From Kangiellaceae bacterium (GTDB taxonomy: Bacteria; Pseudomonadota; Gammaproteobacteria; Enterobacterales; Kangiellaceae): a stretch of DNA of 64,000 nt. This document shows, piece by piece, positions 27,901 through 34,794 of the stretch. The DNA lies in the NCBI GenBank assembly GCA_013373015.1, contig JABXIQ010000027.1:40834-104833 (forward strand), read 5' to 3'. A program made the position numbers and the translations under genes. The stretch's first letter is position 1, and each line of letters begins with the position of its first letter. A model generated the notes under the pieces. That model saw nothing but the letters and a program-made list of their open reading frames with translations, made no database searches and was not told the DNA's origin.

Positions 27901-28186
27901 CCCAAGCCATTGAATTAGTGATATTTTTTGCCTTGCCACCCGAGATGGACATGGTGTAAATATCGCCCAAAAGGTCAAACGCAATGGTCTTGCCATCAGG
28001 ACTGACGTCAAGATTCATCCAAGTGCCTTCAGTAACATTAATATTGGCAAATACCGCTTTGCCCGGCGGATTGTTGACGTCCCACTTTTTATCGTCTTGT
28101 TTGTCTTCAGCATTCACTGAAAAGCCCAAACTCGCGACCAGCAGGCTCGACAATACAGTCGTCTTACGGAAAGAAAGTGTGTTCAT
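24953..28186 (-). CDS. Exported PD40/TolB-like propeller fused to an amidohydrolase
   Basis: 1077-residue periplasmic or surface enzyme with a signal peptide (to about residue 26). Residues 45-620 carry repeated PD40/WD40-like blades, each with the SPDGKxIAF pattern (for example SPDGKTIAFDLLGD, SPDGKQIAFTTDQGG). Residues about 680-1065 form a metal-dependent amidohydrolase: the first HxH is VDVHWHG near residue 730, ITAEVDS and VEHSIPVAN supply later positions, and a closing GSIKAGKLADLVILD is typical. Fusions of this kind are known in environmental bacteria, and the substrate is unknown; imidazolonepropionase-like or prolidase-like activities are proposed for the enzyme half. Monocistronic. 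Confidence 0.9.
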   Translation of the reverse strand: MNTLSFRKTTVLSSLLVASLGFSVNAEDKQDDKKWDVNNPPGKAVFANINVTEGTWMNLDVSPDGKTIAFDLLGDIYTMSISGGKAKNITNSMAWDMQPRFSPDGKQIAFTTDQGGGDNIWIMDTDGSDQVQVTKESFRLLNNPVWSPDGNYIAARKHFTGTRSLGAGEIWLYHKSGGNGVQLNKRPNEQKDLGEPAFTPDGKYVLYSRDATPGGFFEYSKDSNNQIYQIYAINRETGETESWVSGVGGAVRPTPSPDGKYLAFVRRIREQSALFLQDRETGEEFPIYQDLERDMQETWAIHGVYPNFAWTPDSDNIVFWAKGKLHKININSKNVSDIAFEVNDRREMREAVLQKNEVAPEQFNAKMLRWLQTSPNGDRAVFQALGKIYTVSLPNGTPKRLTRQNDHFEFYPSFSADGKKIVYSTWHDEELGSVRIASASGGNGKVISQKPGHYTNPHISPDGKTVVFETGSGGYITSPLYSNDTGIFVVDLKSKKQTRVTKSGSNPFFAKDSDRVFFSKTDINGQVYSGKLVSTDLQGNNEQEHYAGNWISDFAISPDQQWLAFTQRYQVYVTPFVRSGKAINTGPKASNMPVRKFSTFAGSNLAWSKDSETLSWSLGPTLYQQNLDERFDFLNDGATQDDKKEAPKAKETTIRLPVEADVPNSLIALTGAKILTMEGDDNEQVIENGTIIIENNRIKAVGTADQVSVPSSAQVFDVKGKTIIPGLVDVHWHGPYANGQLQPQTNWNALASLAFGVTTTHNPSADTEAVFSAKEMQQAGLLTAPRIFSTGTILYGANHYITAEVDSLDDAVGHLERMKAAGAFSVKSYNQPRRDQRQQVLEAARQTNMLVVPEGGSLFMHNMSMIIDGHTTVEHSIPVANIYDDVKQLWSQSGTGYTPTLGVGYGGIWGERYWYDKTDVWKHPLLSKFVPREILDPVSRRRYKAPDEDYNHVHNATVAQELHNLGVKVLLGAHGQREGLAAHWELWMFGQGGMTAMQALQAGTIDGAKILGMDHEIGSIKAGKLADLVILDADPSINLQDTDKINMVMLNGRLYEANSMNQVAPSAKKRSKFYFEK

Positions 28187-28337
28187 AGCTAAACTCTTGT
28201 TTATTCGAATAAATTACAAAGATTGATCCCTAATCTAACCCCAATCATGCAATATAAAGGGGCAATTAAGAATTGGCAAAGTATTAGCGATTATTAATAC
28301 AAGGAAATTGTAAGGAAGTTTGTTTGGGGGTAACGCC

Positions 28338-29483
28338 TCAAACACCAGTGCCGTTTACGCTATCCGAGTGCTTTGACTTGTTAAGGTTTTTTACAGGGTT
28401 TGGTGGAGCAATTCTTTTACACTCTTTGTTCTTTCCAAAGTATGTATATTGTTCACCTTTGCCATCGCACCAATTGTTTCTTCCCTGAGAGTTATTTATG
28501 TTAATTCTAAAAAAGGACTTTATTGCCATGCCTTTGTATTTTTCATCAACTTTTATACTGGGATTTACTTGGATTTGTGTGACCTCTAAGATATTGTCGG
28601 ACAACTTAACTGCATCAATATAGTCGTACTTTAAGTCGGCCGTCACCAATTGATTTCTATTATTTACTTTGTACTGGCCTTTTAAGATTCCTGATGTGTC
28701 AAGCCAGTCAATGTATAGCTCATCCCAAAAGATACTATGAAATATAAAAACCTCATTATCTAAGCAATATACATGGCCAGGATGAGATTGAGTTTTATAT
28801 ATCCAGTTCGGAGAATTTACCCGTATATCGAGCATACGTTGGAATGACTCAATTGATATACCTGAACAATTTGTCGTTTTGGAGAATAACCTTGTTTTGT
28901 CTATCGTGAAATCAACTTCTGAGACGCTTACTTCAAAATTTGTTGTAGGATATTTCGTTGTACATGTAGAACTCCATTGTAATTGGGGAGGGTTGAGAAC
29001 TTTTCTGACAAACCTAGCTGCTATATCACCTTTGTAACCGCTTGCACCTTCGAAACCTATAGTTCTTATATCATTTTGCCACACTTCACGAACGCCGAGC
29101 ACATCACCTTTAGAAGTATCTATAATTTTAAGTATTATTTTTCTAGGCCATTGATCTGATTTATTAGCAGCCACTTTTTCTACGACTTTATATACGGGTT
29201 TGCTTTCTATTTCAGGAATGGAAAGCGTTGCTCCAGAGCCCATATAGTAATGATCATAATTCTGATAGTTTACTTTATTAAAACCAGTACACCTAGCCCT
29301 CTCCAACGAGTAAATCCCTTGAAAGTTCTTTTCTGAAGCGTGCTCAAGTCCTATGGCTTCAACATTGAATACTTCTCTGTATACAACATCTTCAGGGGGT
29401 GCTTCATTGAAAAATTTTACCCTTACAAAATCAAGGCTAAAAAATATTAGAGACAGGAGAAGTAGTTTTATTAGTATTCGCAC
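28338..29483 (-). CDS. Unrecognised exported or membrane-anchored protein
   Basis: 381 residues, no family recognised. The N-terminus is MRILIKLLLLSLIFFSLDFVR, an uncleaved anchor or signal peptide. The rest looks beta-rich with scattered Cys (for example ARCTGF, STCTTK, TTNCSG, NNWCDG and KECKR), compatible with disulfides in the periplasm. The start is GTG at 29483 with AAGG 8 bases upstream. Codon use appears more AT-rich than in the neighbours. It is flanked by a cold shock gene and the large amidohydrolase, neither of which explains it. It may be a lineage-specific or acquired gene. Confidence 0.6.
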   Translation of the reverse strand: MRILIKLLLLSLIFFSLDFVRVKFFNEAPPEDVVYREVFNVEAIGLEHASEKNFQGIYSLERARCTGFNKVNYQNYDHYYMGSGATLSIPEIESKPVYKVVEKVAANKSDQWPRKIILKIIDTSKGDVLGVREVWQNDIRTIGFEGASGYKGDIAARFVRKVLNPPQLQWSSTCTTKYPTTNFEVSVSEVDFTIDKTRLFSKTTNCSGISIESFQRMLDIRVNSPNWIYKTQSHPGHVYCLDNEVFIFHSIFWDELYIDWLDTSGILKGQYKVNNRNQLVTADLKYDYIDAVKLSDNILEVTQIQVNPSIKVDEKYKGMAIKSFFRININNSQGRNNWCDGKGEQYTYFGKNKECKRIAPPNPVKNLNKSKHSDSVNGTGV

Positions 29484-29644
29484 TCTTGTTGCCTTAACAT
29501 AAGAATACCAGAATTAGATTGTAACAGCTTAATTTATAACGAAAAAAATTGGAAGCGTCGAAAACGACCAAAGGAAATCTCTCTTGAGATATGGTTTACC
29601 GACAAAAGTTGTAATTTTCGTTAGAAACGGTATTTTTTAGGCAT

Positions 29645-29673
29645 AAAAAAAGCAAGCCGAGAAGGCTTGCTTT
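29645..29673 (-). terminator. Terminator of the cold shock gene
   Basis: Arms AAAGCAAGCC and GGCTTGCTTT with a 5-base loop, followed on the minus strand by a run of T. It lies 22 bases past the cold shock stop codon. Confidence 0.88.
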
Positions 29674-29694
29674 AAGTAGCAATTTAGCGGGAGC

Positions 29695-29904
29695 TTAGAT
29701 TGCTGTAATGTTTTCGGCTTGTGGACCTTTTTGGCCTTGAGTAAGAGTAAACTCTACTTGCTGACCTTCTGCTAATGTTTTGAAGCCAGAGCTTACGATC
29801 GCGCTGAAGTGTGCAAACACGTCAGGGCCTGATTGTTGCTCGATGAAGCCAAAACCTTTAGATTCGTTGAACCATTTTACGGTTCCTTTAACTGTATTAG
29901 ACAT
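29695..29904 (-). CDS. Cold shock protein, CspA family
   Basis: 69-residue single-stranded nucleic-acid-binding OB-fold protein. It has both RNA-binding motifs, KGFGFIEQ (RNP1) and VFAHFSAI (RNP2), and opens with [13 protein letters not shown]. It acts as an RNA chaperone or antiterminator. The ribosome site CAGGA lies 9 bases before ATG. The 229-base gap upstream allows a long leader, as in regulated csp genes, but I could not find a clear promoter or cold-shock box, so it may equally be a constitutive member. Confidence 0.96.
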   Translation of the reverse strand: MSNTVKGTVKWFNESKGFGFIEQQSGPDVFAHFSAIVSSGFKTLAEGQQVEFTLTQGQKGPQAENITAI

Positions 29905-30133
29905 AATAATATCCTGTGTTATTTAAATATAATAGTGCCCCAAGAGGCATGATGTGCTTGGAAAACTGGACTTTAACTTAGAAACTGCAGGACGAGGTGT
30001 TACGAATAATACAGCGAAATGTAGGATATAAATTTAAAATTACTTTCTAGCTGGTTGCCACTGTATAGAGTAAGTTAGCATAAGTCCACCTTTTATTAGT
30101 TTATTTTTTGAACAGGCTCAAGTGGTTTGTAAA

Positions 30134-30439
30134 TTATGGTTGTTTCAGCATAAACTCCAACGCCATTTGTAGCTCTTTATCGTTACAGTCAAAACAGGCG
30201 CCTTTGGGTGGCATTCCGTTAATACCATTACGCATATTTTCTAAGATGATAGCTTCATCTTGCTCTAAACGTGGTTGCCATTGTTCAGTGTTGCCGCGAA
30301 TGGGCGCTCCACCGTGGCCGCGTTCATGGCAGCTAAAACAAGATTGGTAATAAATATCTTCGCCAGTGCGAGGCTGTGTCGGTTGGTCGCTACAGGCGGC
30401 TAATAGAAGTGTTAGTAAAATTAGTAGGTTAGTCTTCAT
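30134..30439 (-). CDS. Cytochrome c5-like lipoprotein
   Basis: 101-residue lipid-anchored class I cytochrome c. The lipobox LLAAC places the modified Cys at C16. One haem c site, CFSCH, is at residues 34-38, and the axial Met is in NGMPPKGACFDC, where the Cys pair CFDC is the disulfide seen in cytochrome c5. It would carry electrons on the outer face of the inner membrane or the inner leaflet of the outer membrane. It overlaps the GNAT gene by 11 bases. A soluble relative with the same C-terminal motif lies 560 bases upstream. Confidence 0.9.
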   Translation of the reverse strand: MKTNLLILLTLLLAACSDQPTQPRTGEDIYYQSCFSCHERGHGGAPIRGNTEQWQPRLEQDEAIILENMRNGINGMPPKGACFDCNDKELQMALEFMLKQP

Positions 30440-30923
30440 CTTTTATTAAATATAAGCAATTATCAAGTGTTAGTGGCTTGGGGTATTCAGCTTGTCGAAA
30501 GCCTAGTTTTTGATAGAGGTTAAGTGCAGAGTTGTTATCAGATAAAACAAACAGTGAGTAGCCCTGCGTGTTCAAAGTTTGGTTACCTATTTCACATAAA
30601 CTAGCAATTAAGCGTTGTCCTAAGCCTTGACGACGATTATCAGGGTTAACAGCAAGTCTTCCCAAATGACATCGTCCAAGTCTTGGGTAAATTTGACCAA
30701 AGGCCAAAGGATTCTCGCTTTCATCTACGATTGTGTAAGTGGCTATATCTTTTAGTTTAATATCTTCTTTAAAGGTCTGCTCAGTAAAAGGAAAACGTAT
30801 ATTGGGTCCTCCCCACATAACTACTGATCTCTCATTGGGAAACCAACTCATTATTTGGAGCAAATGCTTATCTTGAGCTGTTGCCCATTGTAAGTTAGTG
30901 GATGGCATCTTAATTACAGACAT
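30429..30923 (-). CDS. GNAT family N-acetyltransferase
   Basis: 164-residue acetyl-CoA-dependent acyltransferase. The acetyl-CoA-binding motif A is RRQGLGQRLIASL near residue 95, preceded by the beta4 strand LGRLAVNP and followed by the ALNLYQKLGFRQAEYP block near the C-terminus. The substrate is unknown. ATG at 30923 directly follows the T run of the cytochrome c5 terminator, so without a promoter inside that hairpin the gene depends on readthrough; an ATG five codons later is an alternative start. It overlaps the lipoprotein cytochrome gene, implying joint transcription. Confidence 0.85.
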   Translation of the reverse strand: MSVIKMPSTNLQWATAQDKHLLQIMSWFPNERSVVMWGGPNIRFPFTEQTFKEDIKLKDIATYTIVDESENPLAFGQIYPRLGRCHLGRLAVNPDNRRQGLGQRLIASLCEIGNQTLNTQGYSLFVLSDNNSALNLYQKLGFRQAEYPKPLTLDNCLYLIKDED

Positions 30924-30961
30924 AAAAAAACCGATGCGGTTATTTGACCAGCATCGGTTTT
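30924..30961 (-). terminator. Terminator of the cytochrome c5 gene
   Basis: Arms CCGATGC and GCATCGG extended by A-T pairs, 13-base loop, with seven T on the minus strand. It ends against the start codon of the next gene. Confidence 0.8.
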
Positions 30962-30996
30962 GAAAAGCAATGTGCTTTTAGCGATAGAACAGCTGA

Positions 30997-31434
30997 TTAT
31001 TTGCTGTTTTCTAGCATGTGATCAACAACCGCTTTGATTTCGTCATCAGAACAGTCTGCGCAAGTACCTTTAGGAGGCATTGCGTTAATACCGTTGATTG
31101 CGTTGCTGTAAACAGCGTCAATACCATTAGCAGTACGAGCTGTCCAAGCTGCTGCATCACCAACTTTTGGCGCGCCAGCTACGCCAGTTGCGTGACAAGC
31201 CATGCAGTAAGTGTTGTAAATATCGCCTGCAGCACGAGGGCCAGCAGGTTCATTTGATACTGGAGCTGCGTTAGCAACTTGTGGTACATCGTCGCCTTCA
31301 ACGTAAACGCTGTGAACAGGCTTTAAGCGGTCATTAACGCTTTTGTCGCTTAAATGTTTAGCAGCAGCAACGCCAGCGAAGGCTGCTAAAGTAAAACTGG
31401 TGGCAAACACGAATAAGGTTTTTAAAGTTTTCAT
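30997..31434 (-). CDS. Cytochrome c5
   Basis: 145-residue monohaem c-type cytochrome with an N-terminal hydrophobic segment (about residues 5-25) serving as signal or anchor. The haem site CMACH occupies C77 to H81. The axial Met is in NAMPPKGTCADCSDDE, which also carries the CxxC disulfide characteristic of cytochrome c5. It probably transfers electrons to a terminal oxidase. It has its own promoter (TATAAT at 31501-31496) and terminator, so it is likely expressed at a higher level than the following genes. Confidence 0.92.
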   Translation of the reverse strand: MKTLKTLFVFATSFTLAAFAGVAAAKHLSDKSVNDRLKPVHSVYVEGDDVPQVANAAPVSNEPAGPRAAGDIYNTYCMACHATGVAGAPKVGDAAAWTARTANGIDAVYSNAINGINAMPPKGTCADCSDDEIKAVVDHMLENSK

Positions 31435-31495
31435 ACTGTCTCTCTCTACCTGAGCCGTAGCTCATTTTTCAAACTGATTCCAGTTGTGCGAGCGA

Positions 31496-31501
31496 ATTAT
31501 A
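31496..31501 (-). promoter_or_regulatory. -10 element of the cytochrome c5 promoter
   Basis: Exact TATAAT on the minus strand, 62 bases before the start codon, with a weak -35 (TTTAAT) at 17-base spacing. A small hairpin TGAGC-TACG-GCTCA lies in the leader before a GAGAGAGA ribosome site. Confidence 0.5.
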
Positions 31502-31593
31502 GCGGTATTTGATGTTGGATTAAATAGTAATCCAATGAAATAAGCTATTTCTATCGCTTATATTAAGAATATCTAAATTAAAGAGTAGGAGAA

Positions 31594-31607
31594 TTGATCT
31601 AGATCAG
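31594..31607. promoter_or_regulatory. FNR/Anr-like box upstream of rarD and cytochrome c5
   Basis: TTGAT-CTAG-ATCAG matches 9 of 10 defined positions of the FNR consensus TTGATnnnnATCAA. It is 50 bases before rarD and 160 before the cytochrome c5 start. The position does not fit a class II site exactly for either promoter, so function is uncertain. Confidence 0.4.
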
Positions 31608-31656
31608 GCAAACTAGGCGAATATTATCATTGGGTAATACCGATTAGAGTATTTTA

Positions 31657-32529
31657 ATGAATAGTGATAACCGTTCTGGCTATATTTTTGGCATTTTAGC
31701 CTTTGTGATTTGGGGTTTAGCGCCAATTTACTTCAAAGCATTGGAAGGCGTTTCTGCGCTTGAGATCTTGGCTCATCGTGTGGCTTGGTCAGTGCCTGTA
31801 ATCATCATTATCATGTTGGCTATTAAGCGGCCTTTTCCAAAAAATGTGCTACAAGATAAGAAAACACTAGGGATTTTGTTCATCACCGCGTTATTGATTT
31901 CGGGAAATTGGCTGGTGTTTACTTGGGCGGTGACCAATGAAAAGGTGTTGGAAACCAGTTTGGGCTATTTTATTAATCCGTTGATCAGTGTGGCGCTGGG
32001 CGTGGTGATCCTTAAAGAACACCTTAATCTATGGAGTAAAATCGCCTTGGCATTGGCGATAGCGGGTGTTCTTTACCGAGTAATGGCATTGGGAAGTTTG
32101 CCGTGGGTTTCTTTGTTTTTGGCATTCTCTTTTGGTTTTTATGGGCTTTTACGCAAACAGGTCAATATAGGGCCATTGCAAGGTTTGTTGATTGAAACCA
32201 TTATTGTATTGCCGTTTACCGCAGGTTATATCATTTATCTTGCTAGCACTGGACAAGGTGCTTTCCTACACACCTCCAGTACGATTGATTGGTTATTGCT
32301 CGCGGGCGGTGTCATTACCACAGTTCCATTGGCTTTATTTGCTGCCGCTGCGCGAATGCTGCCCCTTAATACCATGGGCTTTATGCAATATATTGCACCC
32401 AGTTTAACCTTTATATTAGCGGTATTTTTCTTTGGTGAGGCCTTTAACCGAGACTTATTAATTACCTTTGCGCTGATTTGGGCGGGTTTGTTGGTTTATA
32501 CCATTGGGCGATTGAGAAGAACGGCTTAA
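31657..32529 (+). CDS. rarD: RarD-type EamA family transporter
   Basis: 290-residue inner membrane protein of the drug/metabolite transporter superfamily, with about ten predicted membrane helices in two EamA halves. The start SGYIFGILAFVIWGLAPIYFK and AHRVAWSVP are typical of RarD, as is NWLVFTWAVTN in the third segment. RarD was named for a chloramphenicol-related phenotype; its natural substrate is not settled. It ends with a 4-base overlap onto a convergent gene. Confidence 0.92.
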   Translation: MNSDNRSGYIFGILAFVIWGLAPIYFKALEGVSALEILAHRVAWSVPVIIIIMLAIKRPFPKNVLQDKKTLGILFITALLISGNWLVFTWAVTNEKVLETSLGYFINPLISVALGVVILKEHLNLWSKIALALAIAGVLYRVMALGSLPWVSLFLAFSFGFYGLLRKQVNIGPLQGLLIETIIVLPFTAGYIIYLASTGQGAFLHTSSTIDWLLLAGGVITTVPLALFAAAARMLPLNTMGFMQYIAPSLTFILAVFFFGEAFNRDLLITFALIWAGLLVYTIGRLRRTA

Positions 32530-32876
32530 GAAACAGACGCATTTACAACTTGATAACGTCCATCACGGTACATGATATGTACAAAGGCTACATATTGGTC
32601 GGGTGACAGTGTATAGAATTGGCGCCAAAAAATGCGCACGTCTTTGCGTTTCTTAATTATGCCCAGTAATTCGCGTTCGGCGAAAAACCCCAAAGATTGT
32701 TGATAATCTCTACATTGTTGCTCGAAATTATCTTTGCTAACAATGGTGCGCATATTGTCGCTAAAATCTCTAATATGTTGTTGATGGTCGATTTTGCTCG
32801 AAGCTTCCATCAAATTATCCATAATAGGGTCAACAATTGTCATTACTTCTTCATCAGATAGTTCTAGCCAATTCAT
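32526..32876 (-). CDS. Small cytoplasmic protein, unknown
   Basis: 116 residues when started at MNWLELSDEEV (ATG at 32876); the open frame runs further upstream, but that part overlaps the preceding VOC gene and is unlikely to be coding. Mostly helical N-terminus, then RIFWRQFYTLSPDQYVAFVHIMYRDGRYQVVNA, which resembles a small alpha/beta domain. No family is recognised. It lies 13 bases after the VOC gene and is probably its operon partner; its 3' end overlaps that of rarD. Confidence 0.65.
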   Translation of the reverse strand: MNWLELSDEEVMTIVDPIMDNLMEASSKIDHQQHIRDFSDNMRTIVSKDNFEQQCRDYQQSLGFFAERELLGIIKKRKDVRIFWRQFYTLSPDQYVAFVHIMYRDGRYQVVNASVS

Positions 32877-32889
32877 AATGGTTTCTTTT

Positions 32890-33258
32890 TTACCTATGTT
32901 GATCCACCAAAATGACATTACCGTCGGGATCGGTGATGACAAAATTTTCAGGGCCTTGAGTGGTTTCATCAGCTTGACGATTGAACTCAATACCTTGATC
33001 TTTAAGCTGTTTTTGCAGTTCGCGTACATCGGTAAAAGATTCAAGATTGTTGGCAGACTGATCCCAACCTGGATTAAAAGTCAGAATATTATCTTCAAAC
33101 ATGCCTTGGAATAGGCCGATCAGGGTTTCACCATTTTTCATGATGAGATAATGCTCGCCATCGCCAGCAAATTTAGTAAAACCTAACTTCTCATAAAAAG
33201 CTTTGGAAATTTGTAAATCTTTAACCGCTAAACTGACTGAAAATGCTCCTAGCTGCAT
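32890..33258 (-). CDS. VOC family (glyoxalase/bleomycin-resistance fold) protein
   Basis: 122-residue vicinal-oxygen-chelate protein. The first beta-alpha-beta module is SVSLAVKDLQISKAFYEKLGFTKF and the second ends VITDPDGNVILVDQH, the usual metal-facing pattern, though the first His ligand position is replaced by Ser (VSLAV). It may therefore be a non-canonical or ligand-binding member. It is translated with the small unknown protein downstream. Upstream is the MarR gene in the same direction, 62 bases away. Confidence 0.88.
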   Translation of the reverse strand: MQLGAFSVSLAVKDLQISKAFYEKLGFTKFAGDGEHYLIMKNGETLIGLFQGMFEDNILTFNPGWDQSANNLESFTDVRELQKQLKDQGIEFNRQADETTQGPENFVITDPDGNVILVDQHR

Positions 33259-33320
33259 AAGGTTCTCCTGAGATGTGTTGTATCACTAAACTAACGCGAT
33301 AATCTTGTTAAATCAACTGG

Positions 33321-33893
33321 TTAGGCATGATAGTTTGGTTGTGGATACTGATGTTCCTTACAAATCAATTCAATCTCTTTGGTGTTTAAAGGTTGGTTTA
33401 ACAGGTTACAAAAGAAACCTTTATCATCGCTTTGGTTAAAGCGGCACGTTTTGCATAAGCCAAAAGGTTTGTGCTGATTGAGTTGTATTTGCGCTTCTAA
33501 TAATAATTCGAGGTTACGCTGAATCTCTTGAATTTGTTGTGGCTCAAGATAAACGACAAGTTGCTGAAATTGTTGAGTCGGCGCGAAGTGCTCAAGAAGG
33601 GCAAAACCTTTTTCTGTGAGTAGCAAATGGATTACTCGTTTGTCTTCTGGATCGGGTTGCTTGTGGATAAAGCCTTTGCGCTGCAAAACTTTTAGGGTCT
33701 GCGAGACGGTGCCCTTGGTTTGACCAAGATAGTCGGCTACCGCCAGTGGTGTATTCGAGTATTGGTTACACCGAGATAAGTAATGTAAAGCTTCGGTCTG
33801 GATCGGTAACAATTCATATTCGCTAGCTATTTGCCGAATATTGTTGCGCAATAACTGCCCCAAGCGCTCGAGTTGATTGTATATATGTTTCAT
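33321..33893 (-). CDS. MarR family regulator with a four-cysteine C-terminal tail
   Basis: 190-residue winged-helix regulator. Residues 1-145 form a MarR domain, with the recognition helix in TKGTVSQTLKVLQRKG and the wing in PDPEDKRVIHLLLTEKG. The tail (about 146-190) adds CKTC, then a Cys after 11 residues (FFCNLL) and another after 15 (ICKEH), an arrangement able to hold a metal or iron-sulfur centre. Ordinary MarR proteins lack it. The start at 33893 is preferred, with AAGG 8 bases upstream; ATG at 33899 is too close to it. It is divergent from an exported protein gene, with a perfect palindrome between them. Confidence 0.88.
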   Translation of the reverse strand: MKHIYNQLERLGQLLRNNIRQIASEYELLPIQTEALHYLSRCNQYSNTPLAVADYLGQTKGTVSQTLKVLQRKGFIHKQPDPEDKRVIHLLLTEKGFALLEHFAPTQQFQQLVVYLEPQQIQEIQRNLELLLEAQIQLNQHKPFGLCKTCRFNQSDDKGFFCNLLNQPLNTKEIELICKEHQYPQPNYHA

Positions 33894-33927
33894 ATTCATG
33901 GCCTTATAGTATCGACTGAAAACATTC

Positions 33928-33956
33928 TTGACAAGACGTGTTTACGCAAATACCAT
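33928..33956 (+). promoter_or_regulatory. Promoter of the exported acidic protein gene
   Basis: Exact -35 TTGACA (33928-33933), a 17-base spacer and a -10 TACCAT (4 of 6). The palindromic site begins at the next base, so it covers the expected transcription start. Confidence 0.6.
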
Positions 33957-33977
33957 ATTGTTTCGAGGCGAAACAAT
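33957..33977. promoter_or_regulatory. Perfect palindrome, probable MarR operator
   Basis: ATTGTTTCG-AGG-CGAAACAAT: 9-bp perfect arms with a 3-base centre, the size and symmetry of MarR-family operators. It directly follows the -10 of the plus-strand gene and lies 63 bases from the MarR start, so it could repress both. Confidence 0.65.
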
Positions 33978-33994
33978 GATTCAAGGTGAAGAAT

Positions 33995-34735
33995 ATGAAA
34001 TCTAAGGTAATTGTAAGTTCAGCGATTATGGCAGTCTTGTTTGGGAATGTAGATGCCCATGAAAAGCATCAAACAGGGATCCAAGCGGAAAAAGGAAACG
34101 CGGTAAAAGCTGCTTTTGATATTGTGCATAGCAAAATTAGTATTAAAAACAATGTTGCTACCTTCCATATGGCCGTTGCTAAACAAGCGGGTAAAAGTAA
34201 GCCAACAAAGACTGGTCAATTGGCTGGAAGTAAGGTGTTTTCGTATGTATGGCCGACTACTATCAACAGCTATGAAGTGGGCTTTGAGAAAGATGCGGGT
34301 ATTTTAGCATTAGCGGTTACCGTTCATCCTGATTTTGATGATACGCCGTTATTTGACGAAAATGCTGATGGTAATACGGATAATGATGGTGATATTTGGC
34401 ACAGTCATTGGGTGGTGTTGAAGCCTAACGAGGTTTGTGGTGAAGGCGCGCTTGCAGTTGTTGATATTCCCGAAGGAGAAACACCGCGTTTGCCGAAAAC
34501 ATGGCCAGGTTTGCCGATTTTATTAGATAGCCCTGGCTGGCAACCGATCTTTGATAAAGAGTCAATAAAGATAAAAGTGGCTTTTGATAAGGAAAGCCAA
34601 TTAGCCGATATTCAATATGATGGTGTTACAGCCGCTTTGCGGGTTAATGAAAGCGTGCATGCACCATTGCTATGCGTGGTGGATGTTTTTGATGTGGCAT
34701 CAGGTGATCTAAGTTTACCAGGCAAGGTTGAGTAA
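33995..34735 (+). CDS. Exported protein with an Asp-rich calcium-loop-like segment, unknown
   Basis: 246 residues. The signal peptide is at the N-terminus, ending GNVDA before HEKHQ. The mature region contains VTVHPDFDDTPLFDENADGNTDNDGDIWHSHWV, an Asp/Asn-rich stretch like a calcium-binding loop followed by HSHW, and two Cys (EVCGEG, LLCVVD) that could form a disulfide. The family is not recognised. The start at 33995 is set by AAGG 8 bases upstream; GTG at 33986 is an in-frame alternative. Control by the divergent MarR regulator is inferred from the palindrome over its promoter. Binding of a metal or small molecule is a guess. Confidence 0.7.
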   Translation: MKSKVIVSSAIMAVLFGNVDAHEKHQTGIQAEKGNAVKAAFDIVHSKISIKNNVATFHMAVAKQAGKSKPTKTGQLAGSKVFSYVWPTTINSYEVGFEKDAGILALAVTVHPDFDDTPLFDENADGNTDNDGDIWHSHWVVLKPNEVCGEGALAVVDIPEGETPRLPKTWPGLPILLDSPGWQPIFDKESIKIKVAFDKESQLADIQYDGVTAALRVNESVHAPLLCVVDVFDVASGDLSLPGKVE

Positions 34736-34763
34736 TTGTTGTTGGTTTGGGATCAGCATATAA

Positions 34764-34794
34764 AGGCAAGATGGACTAAAGCTCTATCTTGCCT
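34764..34794. terminator. Candidate bidirectional terminator between the exported protein and the protease
   Basis: Arms AGGCAAGAT and ATCTTGCCT, 13-base loop, with short T-rich flanks. The right arm overlaps the last codons of the convergent protease gene. Confidence 0.55.

Noticed and set aside
32877..33044. Upstream extension of the small unknown gene at 32526
   Set aside because: It overlaps the VOC gene in another frame, and the residues look like a frame-shifted reading of it. The start at 32876 is kept.
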